Assembly (NCBI GenBank): GCA_944989445.1
Contig: CALYLW010000209.1
Location: 211,001-275,000 of the forward strand
Length of the DNA stretch: 64,000 nucleotides
Reading direction: 5' to 3'
From: Ampullaceana balthica
Taxonomy: Eukaryota > Mollusca > Gastropoda > Lymnaeidae
This document shows, in pieces, positions 1 through 13,600 of the stretch. Position 1 is the stretch's first letter. The number at the start of each line of letters is the position of its first letter. The position numbers were made by a program, and so were the translations under genes. Under the pieces are notes generated by a model that worked only from the letters and a program-made list of their open reading frames with translations, made no database searches and was not told where the DNA came from.

Positions 1-518
1 CACACATGTATATTTAAAAAAAAGTATATTGAATTTATTAAATTTTTTTTATAGAGTGCAATACTTTACTTCCACCTGCATAATGTAAACAAACATTTTT
101 AGTAGCTACATAGTGAATGCTACCAACTTTGAGTTTAGTTAAGATTATTTGATCTTAAGGGAACAAAAGCTTTTTAATCTAAAATTTTATATTTAATTAT
201 ATTTGTAGGCTTGGACAAAAAAAAATCATATTAATTAGATGCTGAGATTTATCAGATAAAATTTTTATTCTATGTAATTATTTTTGAGTCAATGTTAATG
301 GCTGTGCTTGCATCAAGCTCCAATAACAATACTTTTTATAGTGACCACACCCCAATTGATTGTTATATAAGAAGGGCTCAGTGTATACACATCGCTGTGA
401 TAACTACAAGGTCATATTTAATACAAAAGCCTCACTTGTGAACATACAAGTACAAGGTATTACTGTATTTTTATTACTTGAAATATAAGCGCATCACGTA
501 TGTGTAAAACTTTCATAC

Positions 519-540
519 CTTCCTCTTCCTTGGATTTATC
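519..540 (-). CDS. MORC: Candidate 22-nt exon (DKSKEEE)
   Basis: An acidic microexon between acceptor ATTACCAG and donor GGAAG|GTATGA. It has good splice sites but is too short for homology; it may belong to the MORC C-terminus. Confidence 0.3.
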
Positions 541-3500
541 CTGGTAATGAAAGAAAATAAGGCCAATTAATATATTGTGAAACTTTGAGAAATGCAACTG
601 CCCATTATATAATATTGGTATAAATTAATTTTGTTGCTTGTAGTATCAAATTACAATATACTAGTGCAAAGATATTTTTAGTAACAACTAATTTATAAAT
701 ACAGTGAAAATCATTTATCATGAAATTGAGGGAACTGAAATATTTTTCATGTTAAAAGAGTTTCACGTTAAAGGATTGTACTAAAAAGTAAATATACTTG
801 TTGGAACTGTTGTAAAATTTTGTGTTAACCGATATTTCTTCTCAAGCGTTTTCACGTTAAACATATTTCACTGTATTAACAATAAGTAAATTAAAACCAA
901 ACACTCCCTTTCAAATAGTTAACGTCTGACAATTTTTTTATGTGAATGGGGAATTTTAGAAAAAAATATGTTTTGTTAATTGTCCAGTCAATAGCCTGAT
1001 TTTAAAAAGTGTATGATTAACAGTTCTTCATTAAACAAGATATTAAACAAATATTCAATAATTTGATAATTGCAATGACATAGCTTTTTATAAAAACATG
1101 ATTTCAACATGGTTGCAATCTTATGTCTTAGTTATTGTATAATGTTGATCAGAAAAAAATGAACTGAAATAATTTATGTAAAGATCTTTGTGCCCCAGCT
1201 CTTTTGTTTTAAAACCTTTTGATAGTTTTGTAAGATTAAATATGCCAATGAGTTCTTGATGAAAATTCATTTTTAAAATTATAAATAATTTGACTTACTG
1301 TTGTTCAACTTGAGGTACTGATGAGGCAGGGGGTTTTGAAGATGATGGATTATGTGGCTTTGGTGTAGACTGAAATCTTTCAAATAATTTATAGTTAATA
1401 TATAAAATTATTTTTGCTTCTCTATTTAAATCCATTCAATTATTTTTTTTAATCCATTGACTAAATTAAATCTAATGAAAAAAACATGTGTTTAATTGTA
1501 CAGAAAAATTCAATAATTAAAAGTCTACACCACATAAAATAAAGTGAGGTCTTTCTAGGCTATTGGGTGAATCTTTTTTATTTGTTTTTTTATTTACACT
1601 AATGGAGAAAACATAAAGCTTTTTTATGTTATTAAATATCTAACTGGGAAAATATTATTAGTGTTACTGACAAGGCCCTACTCTTACATCAAATGACACA
1701 TGGGGCAAAGGTTGTTAATACTACTCATTGTCTATGACTCTAGAAGTAGAAGGGAACAGTCAAAATCTATTTTCAACCAAGGTTCATAACTAAGCTATTG
1801 AAATTTAAAAGACTTTATAGTCTTTTAACAACTTGTATTGATTTTTATGCTGGATTATTTCAAACACATTGCAATTAGTGCGATTATTTCTTTATTCAAT
1901 ATTTTAATTATATTTTTACTTACTGTTGTCCAACTTGAGGTACTGATGAGGTAGACGGCTTTGAAGATGTATTATTTGGCTTTGGTGTAGACTGTGATCT
2001 TTCAAATTAGATTACATTGAATATAAAGAATTATTAGATTACATTGAATATAAAGAATTATTATAAAGAATTATTAGATTACATTGAATATAAAGAATTA
2101 TTAGATTACATTGAATATAAAGAATTATTAGATTACATTGAATATAAAGAATTATTATAAAGAATTATTAGATTACATTGAATATAAAGAATTATTAGAT
2201 TACATTGAATATAAAGAATTATTAGATTACATTGAATATAAAGAATTATTAGATTACATTGAATATAAAGAATTATTATAAAGAATTATTAGATTACATT
2301 GACTATAAAGAATTATTAGATTACTTTGAATATAAAGAATTATTATTGCTTGTTCAGCACCTCCCCTGATATATTTGTGCACATAATTTAATTTTTCTTA
2401 ATTTTTCATTTAATTGGTGAGCAATCAGAGATGTGTCAATGAAAATTTAGGGACATGTATTGCTGCTCTTTACTTGTATCGTATCTTATCTTATCTATTA
2501 CAGACACTCCTTCTGTACAGAAGAGTATTGCGTCCGACATTCTGATAAGAAAGTATTGGCAAGTGACCCAGCATTCACAGGCCATGGCAATGAGGGACCA
2601 CGCTATTCCTAGCCGCCTTTGTTTCCCTAACTAGTGTCAGGTACCCATTTGGAGCTGGGTGGACTCAGGGACACCCTTGGTCCCAGGAAAAAATCCTTGC
2701 CTTCACAGAGATTTCAACCCGTGAACCTTGGTATGACAGCTGAGCAAAAATGCTGCTTAACCGCCATGCACCATAATATTAAGTGGTAATATGACAATAA
2801 CCTAGTTATAGATCTTATCTTATCTTATCTATACAGACGCTCCTTCTGTACAGAAGATTATTACGTCCACAGACCATGACGGGTCTGTTGGCAAGTGACG
2901 CAGTGTTCACAGGCCATGGCTAAGAGGGTTTCACACTATTCCCAGCCGCTTTTGTTTCCCTAACTATTTTTAGGTACCCATTCGGATCTGGATGGAATCA
3001 GGGACAACTTTGGCCCCGGGAACAAATCCTTGCTTTTACAGAGACTGGAACCTGTGACCATCTGTACGCCATGCCACTCTGCTTTAATTGAGATGGCCCA
3101 CTGACTTTGGTCTCTTATTTTTTAATTTCAAATTATATTACTCACTGTTGTCCAACTTGAGGTACTGATGAGGTAGGAGGCTTTGAAGAAGATGGATTAT
3201 TTGGCTTTGGTGTAGACTGAGATCTTTCAAATTAGATTAGGAATATAATTTAGTTTTCTTAATTTTTCATTTAATTAGTGAGCAATCAGAGATGTATCAG
3301 TATCATTATTTTTTTTTATTTACTCTCGTTGAGAAAACATATAGCTATTTAAGTTATTAAATATCTAACTGGGGGAAAAATTATTAGTGTAATTATCAGG
3401 GCCCCACTTTTACATCAAATGTCACATGGGGCAAAGGTTGCTAATTCTACTAATTGGCTATGACTCTAGGAAAGAAGAGTCAAAATCTATTTTCAAGAAA

Positions 3501-6500
3501 GGTTCATATCTAATGTACTGAAACTTGTCTTATCTTGTCTTATCTATACATAAGCTCCTTCTATACTGAAGATGAATGCGTCCACAGACCATGCCGGTCT
3601 GTTGGCAAGTGATGCAGCGTTCACAGGCCACGGCTATAAGGGTTCCACGCATTACCCAGCCGCCTTTATTTCCCTAATAAAAGACTTTGTAGTCTTTTTA
3701 CATCTTGTATTGATTTGTATGCTGATTATTTCTTTATTCAATATTTAAAGACATAGATTTTTATAAAGTGAATTAACAAAATCACGTTTAATTATTTTAT
3801 TTTTTTGTGCTTTATGTACATTGTGACTTGTGAGTAGATAAATAATTCTACACAACAATTAAGGGAGATTATTCAAAGTTTCCAACTTGGCAAAATGTCT
3901 TCCCGCCTATGAAACCTTTACATAACATCAACAAAAAAAACATTCGGCTCAGCCAATTTGTTTACACTCCATGACAAATTAAATGAAAAGTGAGTTCTTA
4001 AAGTTGTCATTTAAAATTATTTTTAAATATATTGACACATGATGCATAAGTTTGCATTATTTATGTAGATTTATATTAAAAGCCAGCATTTCTATGAAAC
4101 ACCTAAATTATTTTGTGTCTAATGTGAATTAACTTGTGCTTTTACATTTTGAAAATCTTTCACCTTCATATAACTGACTTCATAGGAACAAATGATTTGG
4201 AGGAACTTCTTCTATCTTATTTTCAAATTAGGGTAAATAGTTTTTTACGTAACATATTCGTTTGTAAATTATAAGGCAAAAAATACAATCTTACTGGGTG
4301 TCAGTTTGAAGAGGTGGTTGGAGACGGAATGAAGGTGGCAAAAATAAAACATGTTTCATAGCAGCCTAGATACAAACATAATAAAACAAAGTATGTCAGA
4401 TATAATTTTAAAAATGCTAGTAGCATTTAAAATAAATGAAAATCACAAGACTAAATTTCATGTCTTAGAAAAGCGATGCTTAAGCCAATGATGTTTCTTA
4501 CAAGAGTCCGTTCATAAAGAAACAAATGCATAAATTAAAGCGTTAATGTAACTAAAGTGAAGTATGGAATTTTAATTTTTTTTCTACATTTGAGAAAGAC
4601 CAAGAAATTTAAAGTTTATTTTGTTTAGAAAGATTCTTCTGTTTAATAGCATATATTTTTTTGGCAACATGAATTTAAAAATTATTTTAAGAAATTATAG
4701 AAAATCCCTAAAACGTGTAAAGGCAAGTTTAAATCAAGTCATCTATAAACCTTATATCAGTTTTAAATCAAGTTATCTATAAACCTTATATGAGTTTTAA
4801 ATCAAGTTATCTATAAACCTTATATCAGTTTTAAATCAAGTCGTCTATAAACCTTATATCCATTTAAAATCAATTCATCTATAAACCTTAAAGCAGTTTA
4901 AAATCAAAGTAATCTATAAAACTCGTATCAGTTTAAAATCAAGTTATCTATAAACCTTATATCATGATTCCAGAGACTGCCAAGTTAATTCAATCTATAA
5001 TCTATAAAAATATATAAAGTGTTTTGTTAAGAATGAGAAGTTTTTTTACAATGTTATCCTCTTTTTTAAACTTTTAATTGACTTTTGTCTGATGTTTTAT
5101 GAAGCCCATGTGTATTTTATAGAATCAGATTAAGATAACTAACATCAACTTTGCTAATAAAAATGGTAAGCATTGTTGAAATGCCTGAATGTGAGACAAT
5201 ATTGGCAGTATGTAATTTAACTGAAAATAATTAATGAGGAAAAGGGATTAATTAATTCTTTACTTAGTTCTAATAAACACCTTTATGGTGATTGATAAAT
5301 ATGTAGATCAGTAATAAACTTACAGGCGAGGGCATTTCTTGTTTGATCATGACATTCCTAATGATAACAGAGAAACATTTTTTTAAACTCTTTCACTTTC
5401 AAAGAATAATGTCAAAAATGGCTCGAGCATTTCTTAAGCTAATGTCTGGTTATTATGACTTTTATATAACCTTTTGAACAAAAATGAAGTTACATACTGA
5501 GACTTAAATTATTGTATGTTTTATGGTATATTCACTTCGTATATAAACAAGCATTTAATATATCATCTGAAGAGAGGTATGCATGCATTGTTTTTTGACA
5601 AGTAGACCTTTCAAATGACAAGTGTTCAATAATGTTTACTTATAACTTCAAAAAGTGAACAAAATTGTTTGTCCCAAAATATGGCTGTTGGGAGCTACAT
5701 ACAATTTTGTTTGAATAGTGGGAATTTTAAAAATTATATGTTTTTAAATAATGGTCAATTTAAAAAAATTAAAATTAAAAAACACATTTTAATTAGCTCA
5801 TACCCTAAGTAAAAATATATGAAGTAGAATTATCATGTATGTAAAATGTGGGCTAGGGGCCATTGTTTGTGTCTGTGATTAGATAAAAGTTACTGAAATA
5901 ATTTTCTAAAATCTCTTAACTAAGTGTGTATGTGTGTGTGTGTGGGAGCATGTTTGCTTGCATGCTAGCTGAAGTTACATAAAATTATTTAATCAGAGAA
6001 ATAGTAAATGAGTAGATTATGTTTTCATATTAGTTGTCATGGCTTTCAAAAATGAAAATTCACATTTTGTGATAATGTACTAATACTTAAATGTGTTTAT
6101 AATTCATTCTAATTGTATTAAGAAACATAAACAACATCTGGAAACCAACCACAAGTGGAAAACAGAAAATTACCAACACAGGAATGTTAATCTGTTTTTC
6201 TAAAATTTTGACATACCAATAAAATAAAACTGACTGAGAATTCTTTTACATGAAAAAATAAAACAACCCCGTAAAAACAAAGTTTGTAACTATAAATCCC
6301 TTATAACCGCCCGCCCGCGAACGACAGAGATCATGACAGACAAGATTTCGAAGTTAATATATGAGACATAACTAAAGGGGGGGGGGTGGGAGAGGGGAAA
6401 GGTCTTGTCACCGATATTTACTTTTGTATTATCTCCCTCGGCTTTAAAACTAGGTCAAAACTCTAGCAGACGCGACTAAACGTTCTAAATAGTGATTTAT

Positions 6501-9500
6501 ATAGATAAACTAAAAATGCATTAATTTAATTACGGTACGTTCGATCGATCTGAAATTTTGATAAGATGCATTGTTAGGTGACACGGGCCCGTGTGCCAAA
6601 TTTCAGCTCGATGGCTTCACTGGAAGTGGGTTCATTTTCGACTTTTGTTTTTCCGCGGGCGGACGGGACGAGCCGAGACTAACGAGTCGGCGGTGAAGTT
6701 AATATAAGGGATTTAAAAAAACAAAGTTAGGAAGGATGAAAAAATCTACTCACTCTTTTTTTGGTAAAATTAAGTTTAACACATCTTTACTTTTATCCTG
6801 TTGAAAAGTTCAAATTGATTTTTACTTTTATACTATTAAGACTAATACCTGAACAGACCTTTATTTGACATTAAGAAAGATTTAGTTCAAGCTAATAGGG
6901 CTAACAGATCCCGATGTTTTGTGCACTGATAACAATAGGGTGAAAATAATTAGAACCAAATTTATATAAAAATTATATCTCTTGTTCTTTGTCCATCGTC
7001 ACCAATGAGGACCGTTATCTTCATACTAGCTATGTGTTGTGGCAGCTTGGTGTGTCCTTTGATGGCTTTGTCCGATAGGTGTGTCCACAGGTCTTCAAGC
7101 ATGATCTTTCCTGGCCTGTCTTCTGGACTTAGCTGCCTATGTCTGTTTGTTTGACAGGTTCACATAATAAGACGCCAGGAGGCTCAGTTGCTGGCTGCCA
7201 CAGGTTCACATAAAAAGGCGCCAGGAGGCTCAGTTGCTGGCTGCCACAGGTTCACATAATAAGGCGCCAGGAGGCTCAGTTGCTGGCTGCCACAGGTTCA
7301 CATAATAAGGCGCCAGGAGGCTCAGTTGCTGGCTGCTGCCTCCCAGGAGTCATGCCATGCCCAATGCTGTAAGCCTTCATTGCAGTTTTGAGCCTATCCT
7401 GGTAGCACTTCATTTGACCTCTTTGGGCTCTCTGTCCATCTTTAAGCTCACCATAGTAGAGCCTCTTTGGGAGCCGATGGTCTGACATGCACAAAATGTG
7501 CCCCGCCCAGCATTGTCTGGGCTGCATCAGGCTTGTGTTGATACTTGGGAGTCCTTCCCTGATGAGAACTTCAGTGTCTATAACTTTTTGCTACCTTTTG
7601 ATGTTGAAAAATTTCCTCAGATTTGTGATGTGAAAGCGGCTCATCAACATAGCATGACATTGACACACAGTTGATGTTTCACTTGCACAGAATAAAGTCG
7701 GGAACTGCTCTGTATACTTTTAGTTTGGTTTGAATGCTGATTCCCCTTCTGTTTAGGGGCCTACTGATATATCGGCCAGCCGATATCTGGATATCGGCAA
7801 TATCGGTATCGGTAGCATGTAAAGATCCCGATATTGACGTCACCGATATTTCATAAAAAGTGACATTTTGACAAAAAAAAACGGAAACAAAAAAACTATC
7901 AATTAGATTTACAATATCTCGACAAATTAATATATCGACCCCGATACCGGTATTGAAATAGTCAAAAGAGTCCCAGTATTAATATGTGCAGCCACGATAC
8001 AGCCATGTGCGTTGATATTCATTAGGTATCGGCCGATTTTCGTATACTCAGAAATACTGTGTAAATAGTGCCGATGCCAAGTATACCGTAATATCTCTAA
8101 TAAATGTATAACATGTAAACATTATGTTCACGTAATAGCAAAGATGCACGCAGAATCGCAGATGTCTAAAACATTTCGTTTCGTATGGAATAACAAAATG
8201 TACTGTGTGAAGACTTGTTGTCATTGGCAACCATTCAACCTTCAACCACATTTTCATTCTATTACTATTAGATCTCATTGTTTCATTCATAAAAGTTGGC
8301 CGTGTGCAAAGCCATTAAACTATTGGTTAGAATTAATAATTATGAGTCAAGGTTGAAGTTTCAAAAGAACTTCGTAATTTTCCTTGTACATTTTTATAAA
8401 GGACGGTTCGTTTTGTTATGAGTCCTTTGTAGGTCATGATCTGGAACTTGTAAACACATCGGAAACTTCGTTTCGGGAAAAAAAATGGTAATATCGGCAA
8501 AACTGGATATCGGCTGACCCTTTAATTATAAAATATAAATACATGTAATTACTAGTGATAAATTTAAGAATGACGTCATCAAATATGACAGCTGTTATTT
8601 TTGTCCTAACAAATACTCATATCGGCACTCATATCGGAAAAAAATATCGGTAATATCGGCAAAAATGCTTATCGCCTAATAAAAAAGATAAATAATTAGG
8701 AGTGATAAAATTAAGAATGATGTCATCAAATATGACCGCTGGTTTTTGTCCTAACAAATACCCTATCGGCACTCATATCGGAAAAAAATATCGGTAATAT
8801 CGGCAAAAATGCAGTTCGGTAGTCCCCTAATATAAAAGATAAATAATTACGAGTGATAAATTTAAGAATGACGTCATCAAATATGACAGCTCTTATTTTT
8901 GTCCTAACAAATACTCATATCGGCATTCATATCGGCAAAAAAAATATCGGTAATATCGGTATCGGCAATATCGGCAATAAGGCATATCGGTAGACCCCTA
9001 CTTCTGTTCCACTGTCATACAGTCTGCCAAATGTTGCACTGGCTTTCTAGATATGCACGTTCATCTCGTCATCAATATTGGCATTCAGAAACAATGTGCT
9101 GCCAAGGTTGGGGAAGCAGCTCATTGTGTTGATTTTAAAACTTAAATCTTTGAGATAAGATACGAAGACTAGTTGTAGTTGTCTTTGACTAACATCATCC
9201 GTTATAAATAGATTGATACAAACATTAATATCTCATATAGTACATAAGATGTCCTTAATTATAATGGTATTAAAAAGTAAAAGTGAGTGTCCCTTCAATT
9301 ACCAGTGTGAATCTATATTTTTAATGAGTTATTGAAACATCTGCTTTCAACATATTATGAACCTCAATATTATGAATATCTACTCACTGGTTCTCTCGCT
9401 TGAGAGCTTCTCCTGGGGGAAAAGACAATAATGCAACAATGAATCAAACTTTCTAATATAGATTAGGTTTAGTTTTTCTAGGCTCAGTTATAAACACTTT

Positions 9501-10146
9501 ACTTTCAAAATGTATTTAATAACAATCAAACATTTCTTTAAATGCTAAACGTATCTCATGTGCACTGTAATGCCATTATATGTTGTAGTTATGATATTTA
9601 TGTATCTCATGTACACTGTAATGCCATTATATGTTGTAGTTATGATATTTATGTATCTCATGTACACTGTAATGCCATTATATGTTGTAGTTATGATATT
9701 TATGTATCTCATGTACACTGTAATGCCATTATATGTTGTAGTTATGATATTTATGTATCTCATGTACACTGTAATACCATTATATGTTGTAGTTATGATA
9801 TTTATGTATCTCATGTACACTGTAATGCCATTATATGTTGTAGTTATGATATTTATGTATCTCATGTACACTGTAATGCCATTATATGTTGTAGTTATGA
9901 TATTTATGTATCTCATGTACACTGTAATGCCATTATATGTTGTAGTTATGATATTTATGTATCTCATGTACACTGTAATGCCATTATATGTTGTAGTTAT
10001 GATATTTATGTATCTCATGTACACTGTAATGCCATTATATGTTGTAGTTATGATATTTATGTTTACATTGAATGCATTGATTATTATATGTGTGTTACTA
10101 TTTTTATGTGAGGCGCTGTGAGTATTATTATTATTATTATTATTAC

Positions 10147-10206
<60 letters not shown>

Positions 10207-10556
10207 ATAAGCAGAGCATCCACTCTAAGTATTTCTTAAGTTCTAAGTTAACTTGGCAACAATTGTAAAGTGTCTCTTTGATGGCTTCTGAAAATTACAA
10301 AATCATCTTTATGTAGAATAACAAGTCTGTTTCTCACTTACTAATTTATTGTGCATACTAATGGCTGAGCATCATTCAATGGATGTTTAAGACAAATAGG
10401 CAGAAGATGCATGAAAGATACTTCTGAGAGAAAAGAGTCTTTTGAACGATGTCAAAATGTTTAACCAGCAGTCAAGATTCTGGGATGAAATCGTCATCAA
10501 GGATCAGCCTCATATGAACCATTTGTTGAAATGTTATGACAAAAGAATGCAATGTC

Positions 10557-10623
<67 letters not shown>

Positions 10624-13600
10624 GGGGGAGAGAGAGAGAAAGAGAGAGCAAGAGAGAGAGATATATATTAATTGCTGTTGGCTGAAGACAGGCTTAATTT
10701 GTTAACGTGTTGTATAACATGGTTGGTGTAAAAAAATATATATATATTTTATTGTACACTATGGAGACCATATGACATATAATTATGGACTTGTTATTCA
10801 TAGTAATAAAAATATTGGAAACAACTTTTTAAAACTTAATCTTTGAAATTTTTACAGATTGGAGATTGTGTGCTTTCATTTTTTTATAACTGTGGTTTAA
10901 ACAAATTAAAATGTTTGTTTTGAATGAAATCAACAAATCTAAAAAACAATGGCACTGATATTTTTCTCCCATGCACGAAAATCCACTCAGCTAATTCCCT
11001 AATTATGTGGCAACCTTATATATATATATATATAATATTATATAAAATGCACTGGTATTTATTATTTAACCAAGAGTTTTGGGACATATAATAAAAAAAC
11101 ATTTGTTCACTTACCTATTAGGTTTTACACTTTCTACATGATCTGGCTCCTCTGGAATATCACATCGACTATTGGTATAGAATACATGAAATAATAATTA
11201 AATTTATATGCTCAGCTAATTCTCTACAAAATAATATAAACTATTTTGGTTGTCACGTGCGCCTTGCACACGGAAAGTCCTGAGTTCAAGCCCCAGCGTG
11301 AACATTTTATTTGTTTAATTTTTAAAAATGTTTGTTTCTGCTTTTTTTCCATTACTTCGTGCTGCTGTTTGTGTCCTTTCTTCCCCCCCCCCGTTCTTTG
11401 CACTATCTACGATGAGCAAGCTACGCCATGGGTCATATCTCGTACTATATAATATAGATCACAGAAACACTCTGTAATAAACCCAGATAATCTTAATTTC
11501 TAATGAACAAAGAGTTTCTTACAAAAATAACACGGACATGTTAGGTGTGTATTGTTTTCTAGTGTTGTATTTTAGTTCTGAATATATATTTTTTTTACAA
11601 ATGCTCGAGTTTTAATTGAATTAAATTTGTTGTAAAAAAAAAGGTGAAGAAATTAATTATCAATAGATTTTGATGGTATGAAAAATCTGTGTGTTAGTGT
11701 AATAAGGGGAAGAATTCTTATAAAGTGCTTCATTTAAATGCATAATCAAAATACATAATTTGCAATGTATGTCCTGTCCATCCGTCGCACCCGTGACGCT
11801 ACTAATTTTAGAAAGCAGCGCACCAAATTACTGCACCAAAAATAAATCTTTTTGAACGTTCCGCATAAAATTGTTCAATATGAAAATAAATGAATAAAAT
11901 AAATATAAATAAAATAAATGAAAGTTCTGTATTACTTTATTTTTTATTCTGATGTGCATTTGTTCAAAATAAAGAGATTTCAGCTGAAATGTATTTATTC
12001 TGAAAACTTCCGTCATTTCATTTTTGACGGTTGATACACTAGTTTGTTATAAATCTTTAGCAGAAGAAAAGTTCTCTCAACTGTTTGCTGTAACATATAT
12101 TTCAATGGGCTGCCTAGGGAGACACGGGGCTCAAGTATAAAATATTAATGTATGTATATGTTCTTACTTGTACATTGTCAGGGTATGAGAATCACTGCGA
12201 ATGATTGTGGTGAGATTGTTGTGAGCCAGTGTTGGAGTCGGGTCAAGGCGTTGTTGACGGGTATGAACTCCTATCACGTGAATAATGTCTAGTGATGTCT
12301 GAGTGAACTTCTGGTCACACGGGATATGTCAGGGACATGACCAGAGGACACGCCAGGGTCAGTTGAGACCAGTTGGGGGGTATATAAGAGAGTAGTCGAG
12401 ACGAGTGCGGGGGTGTGGCAGAAAGCTGTGTAGTTCGCACAGTGTTGTGCGGTCAGACCGGTCAGGATAGACCGGGGAGCTGCAGGGTTGCAGTAACACA
12501 GAGAGTTGAGTTTAACGTCGCCCAGAAGCGGTCGGGTCGGACCCGAGGGCATGCTTGAGCATACAGCCGTTATATATAGATGTATTTTATGTCAAGGCAA
12601 GACAGCCAGTTGTACAGTTGTTTATAGTAGAATAAACATTGCATCGTTACACAGACTTGTGTCATCTCTTGTGTATGTTGTGTGTAGCGGAGAGCAAGGT
12701 ACAATCCACCTAAACATAGAGACTTAACATACATGTTGTCAGGATTCATGAAGCAGTACCATATTTCTGGTAAAAGATTCTTATTAGTTGAATGTGGTAG
12801 TCGACGCCAATTTCGACAATGATTACATTGTATCCACAGCCAATCTGGTAAGTTACTGTTTAAGAAAAAATAGCATATACACATCTAGTGCAGGCTTCTA
12901 CGGTGTTCTTATTTAAATATTAGAACTTCCATAAAAAGGTATGAATATGTTTACCCAAATTTTTTAACATGATTTTTTAAATTTAAACTTCTTTGAAATG
13001 AGACACATTTTTTTATATCTTAAAGAAATAAAATCTGAAATGAATATATGGCAAGTTTAAATTATAGTTTGTGTTATATTGATTGAGCCTAAACTATACA
13101 ATGATTCCATGGAAGATCCTACATAGAAACATTGCATAGAAAAAGCTACATGTATTGGGTTATCTGCAGGGCTAAGTGCAAAAATATTCAATTGTATTTC
13201 CATGTAAGTAAAAACCATTTTTAAAGAAAGTGCTAAGGGGCCGTCCATAAATGACATCACGTGCCTAGAGGGAAGGGGGGAGGGTGTCATGCATTTGCGA
13301 CGAGGGGGAGGGGGGGGTGTTAATAAATTTGACATCACATCAAAAATGCACAACTTTAAATAAAAGTATATTAGATTGCAGACTTACTTTAAATACATAT
13401 TTAAATTACAAAAAAGTAATTTGTAACATGCTAATTTTGAAATAGAAAATACGGCTTTTAAGGGGGGGGGGTCAAAGCTTTGTGATGTCATATTGGAGGG
13501 GGGTATAACTTTTTGTGACGAAGTGTGATGTGAGGGGGAGGGGGGTGAAAATCAAGTGACGTCATTTATGGACGGCCCCTTAGTTTATTAAATTTTTTAA

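Noticed and set aside
8048..8356. Two overlapping 70-80 residue frames as a hAT transposase remnant
   Set aside because: No hAT motifs visible; on opposite strands of the same interior segment.
9542..10219. Overlapping frames with 17-residue repeats and a poly-Asn tract
   Set aside because: Caused by the 51-bp minisatellite and (ATT)n; several frames are open on both strands at once.
12289..12884. Short frames on both strands around 12.3-12.9 kb as independent genes
   Set aside because: Explained by the solo LTR and the CW exon reading into it.
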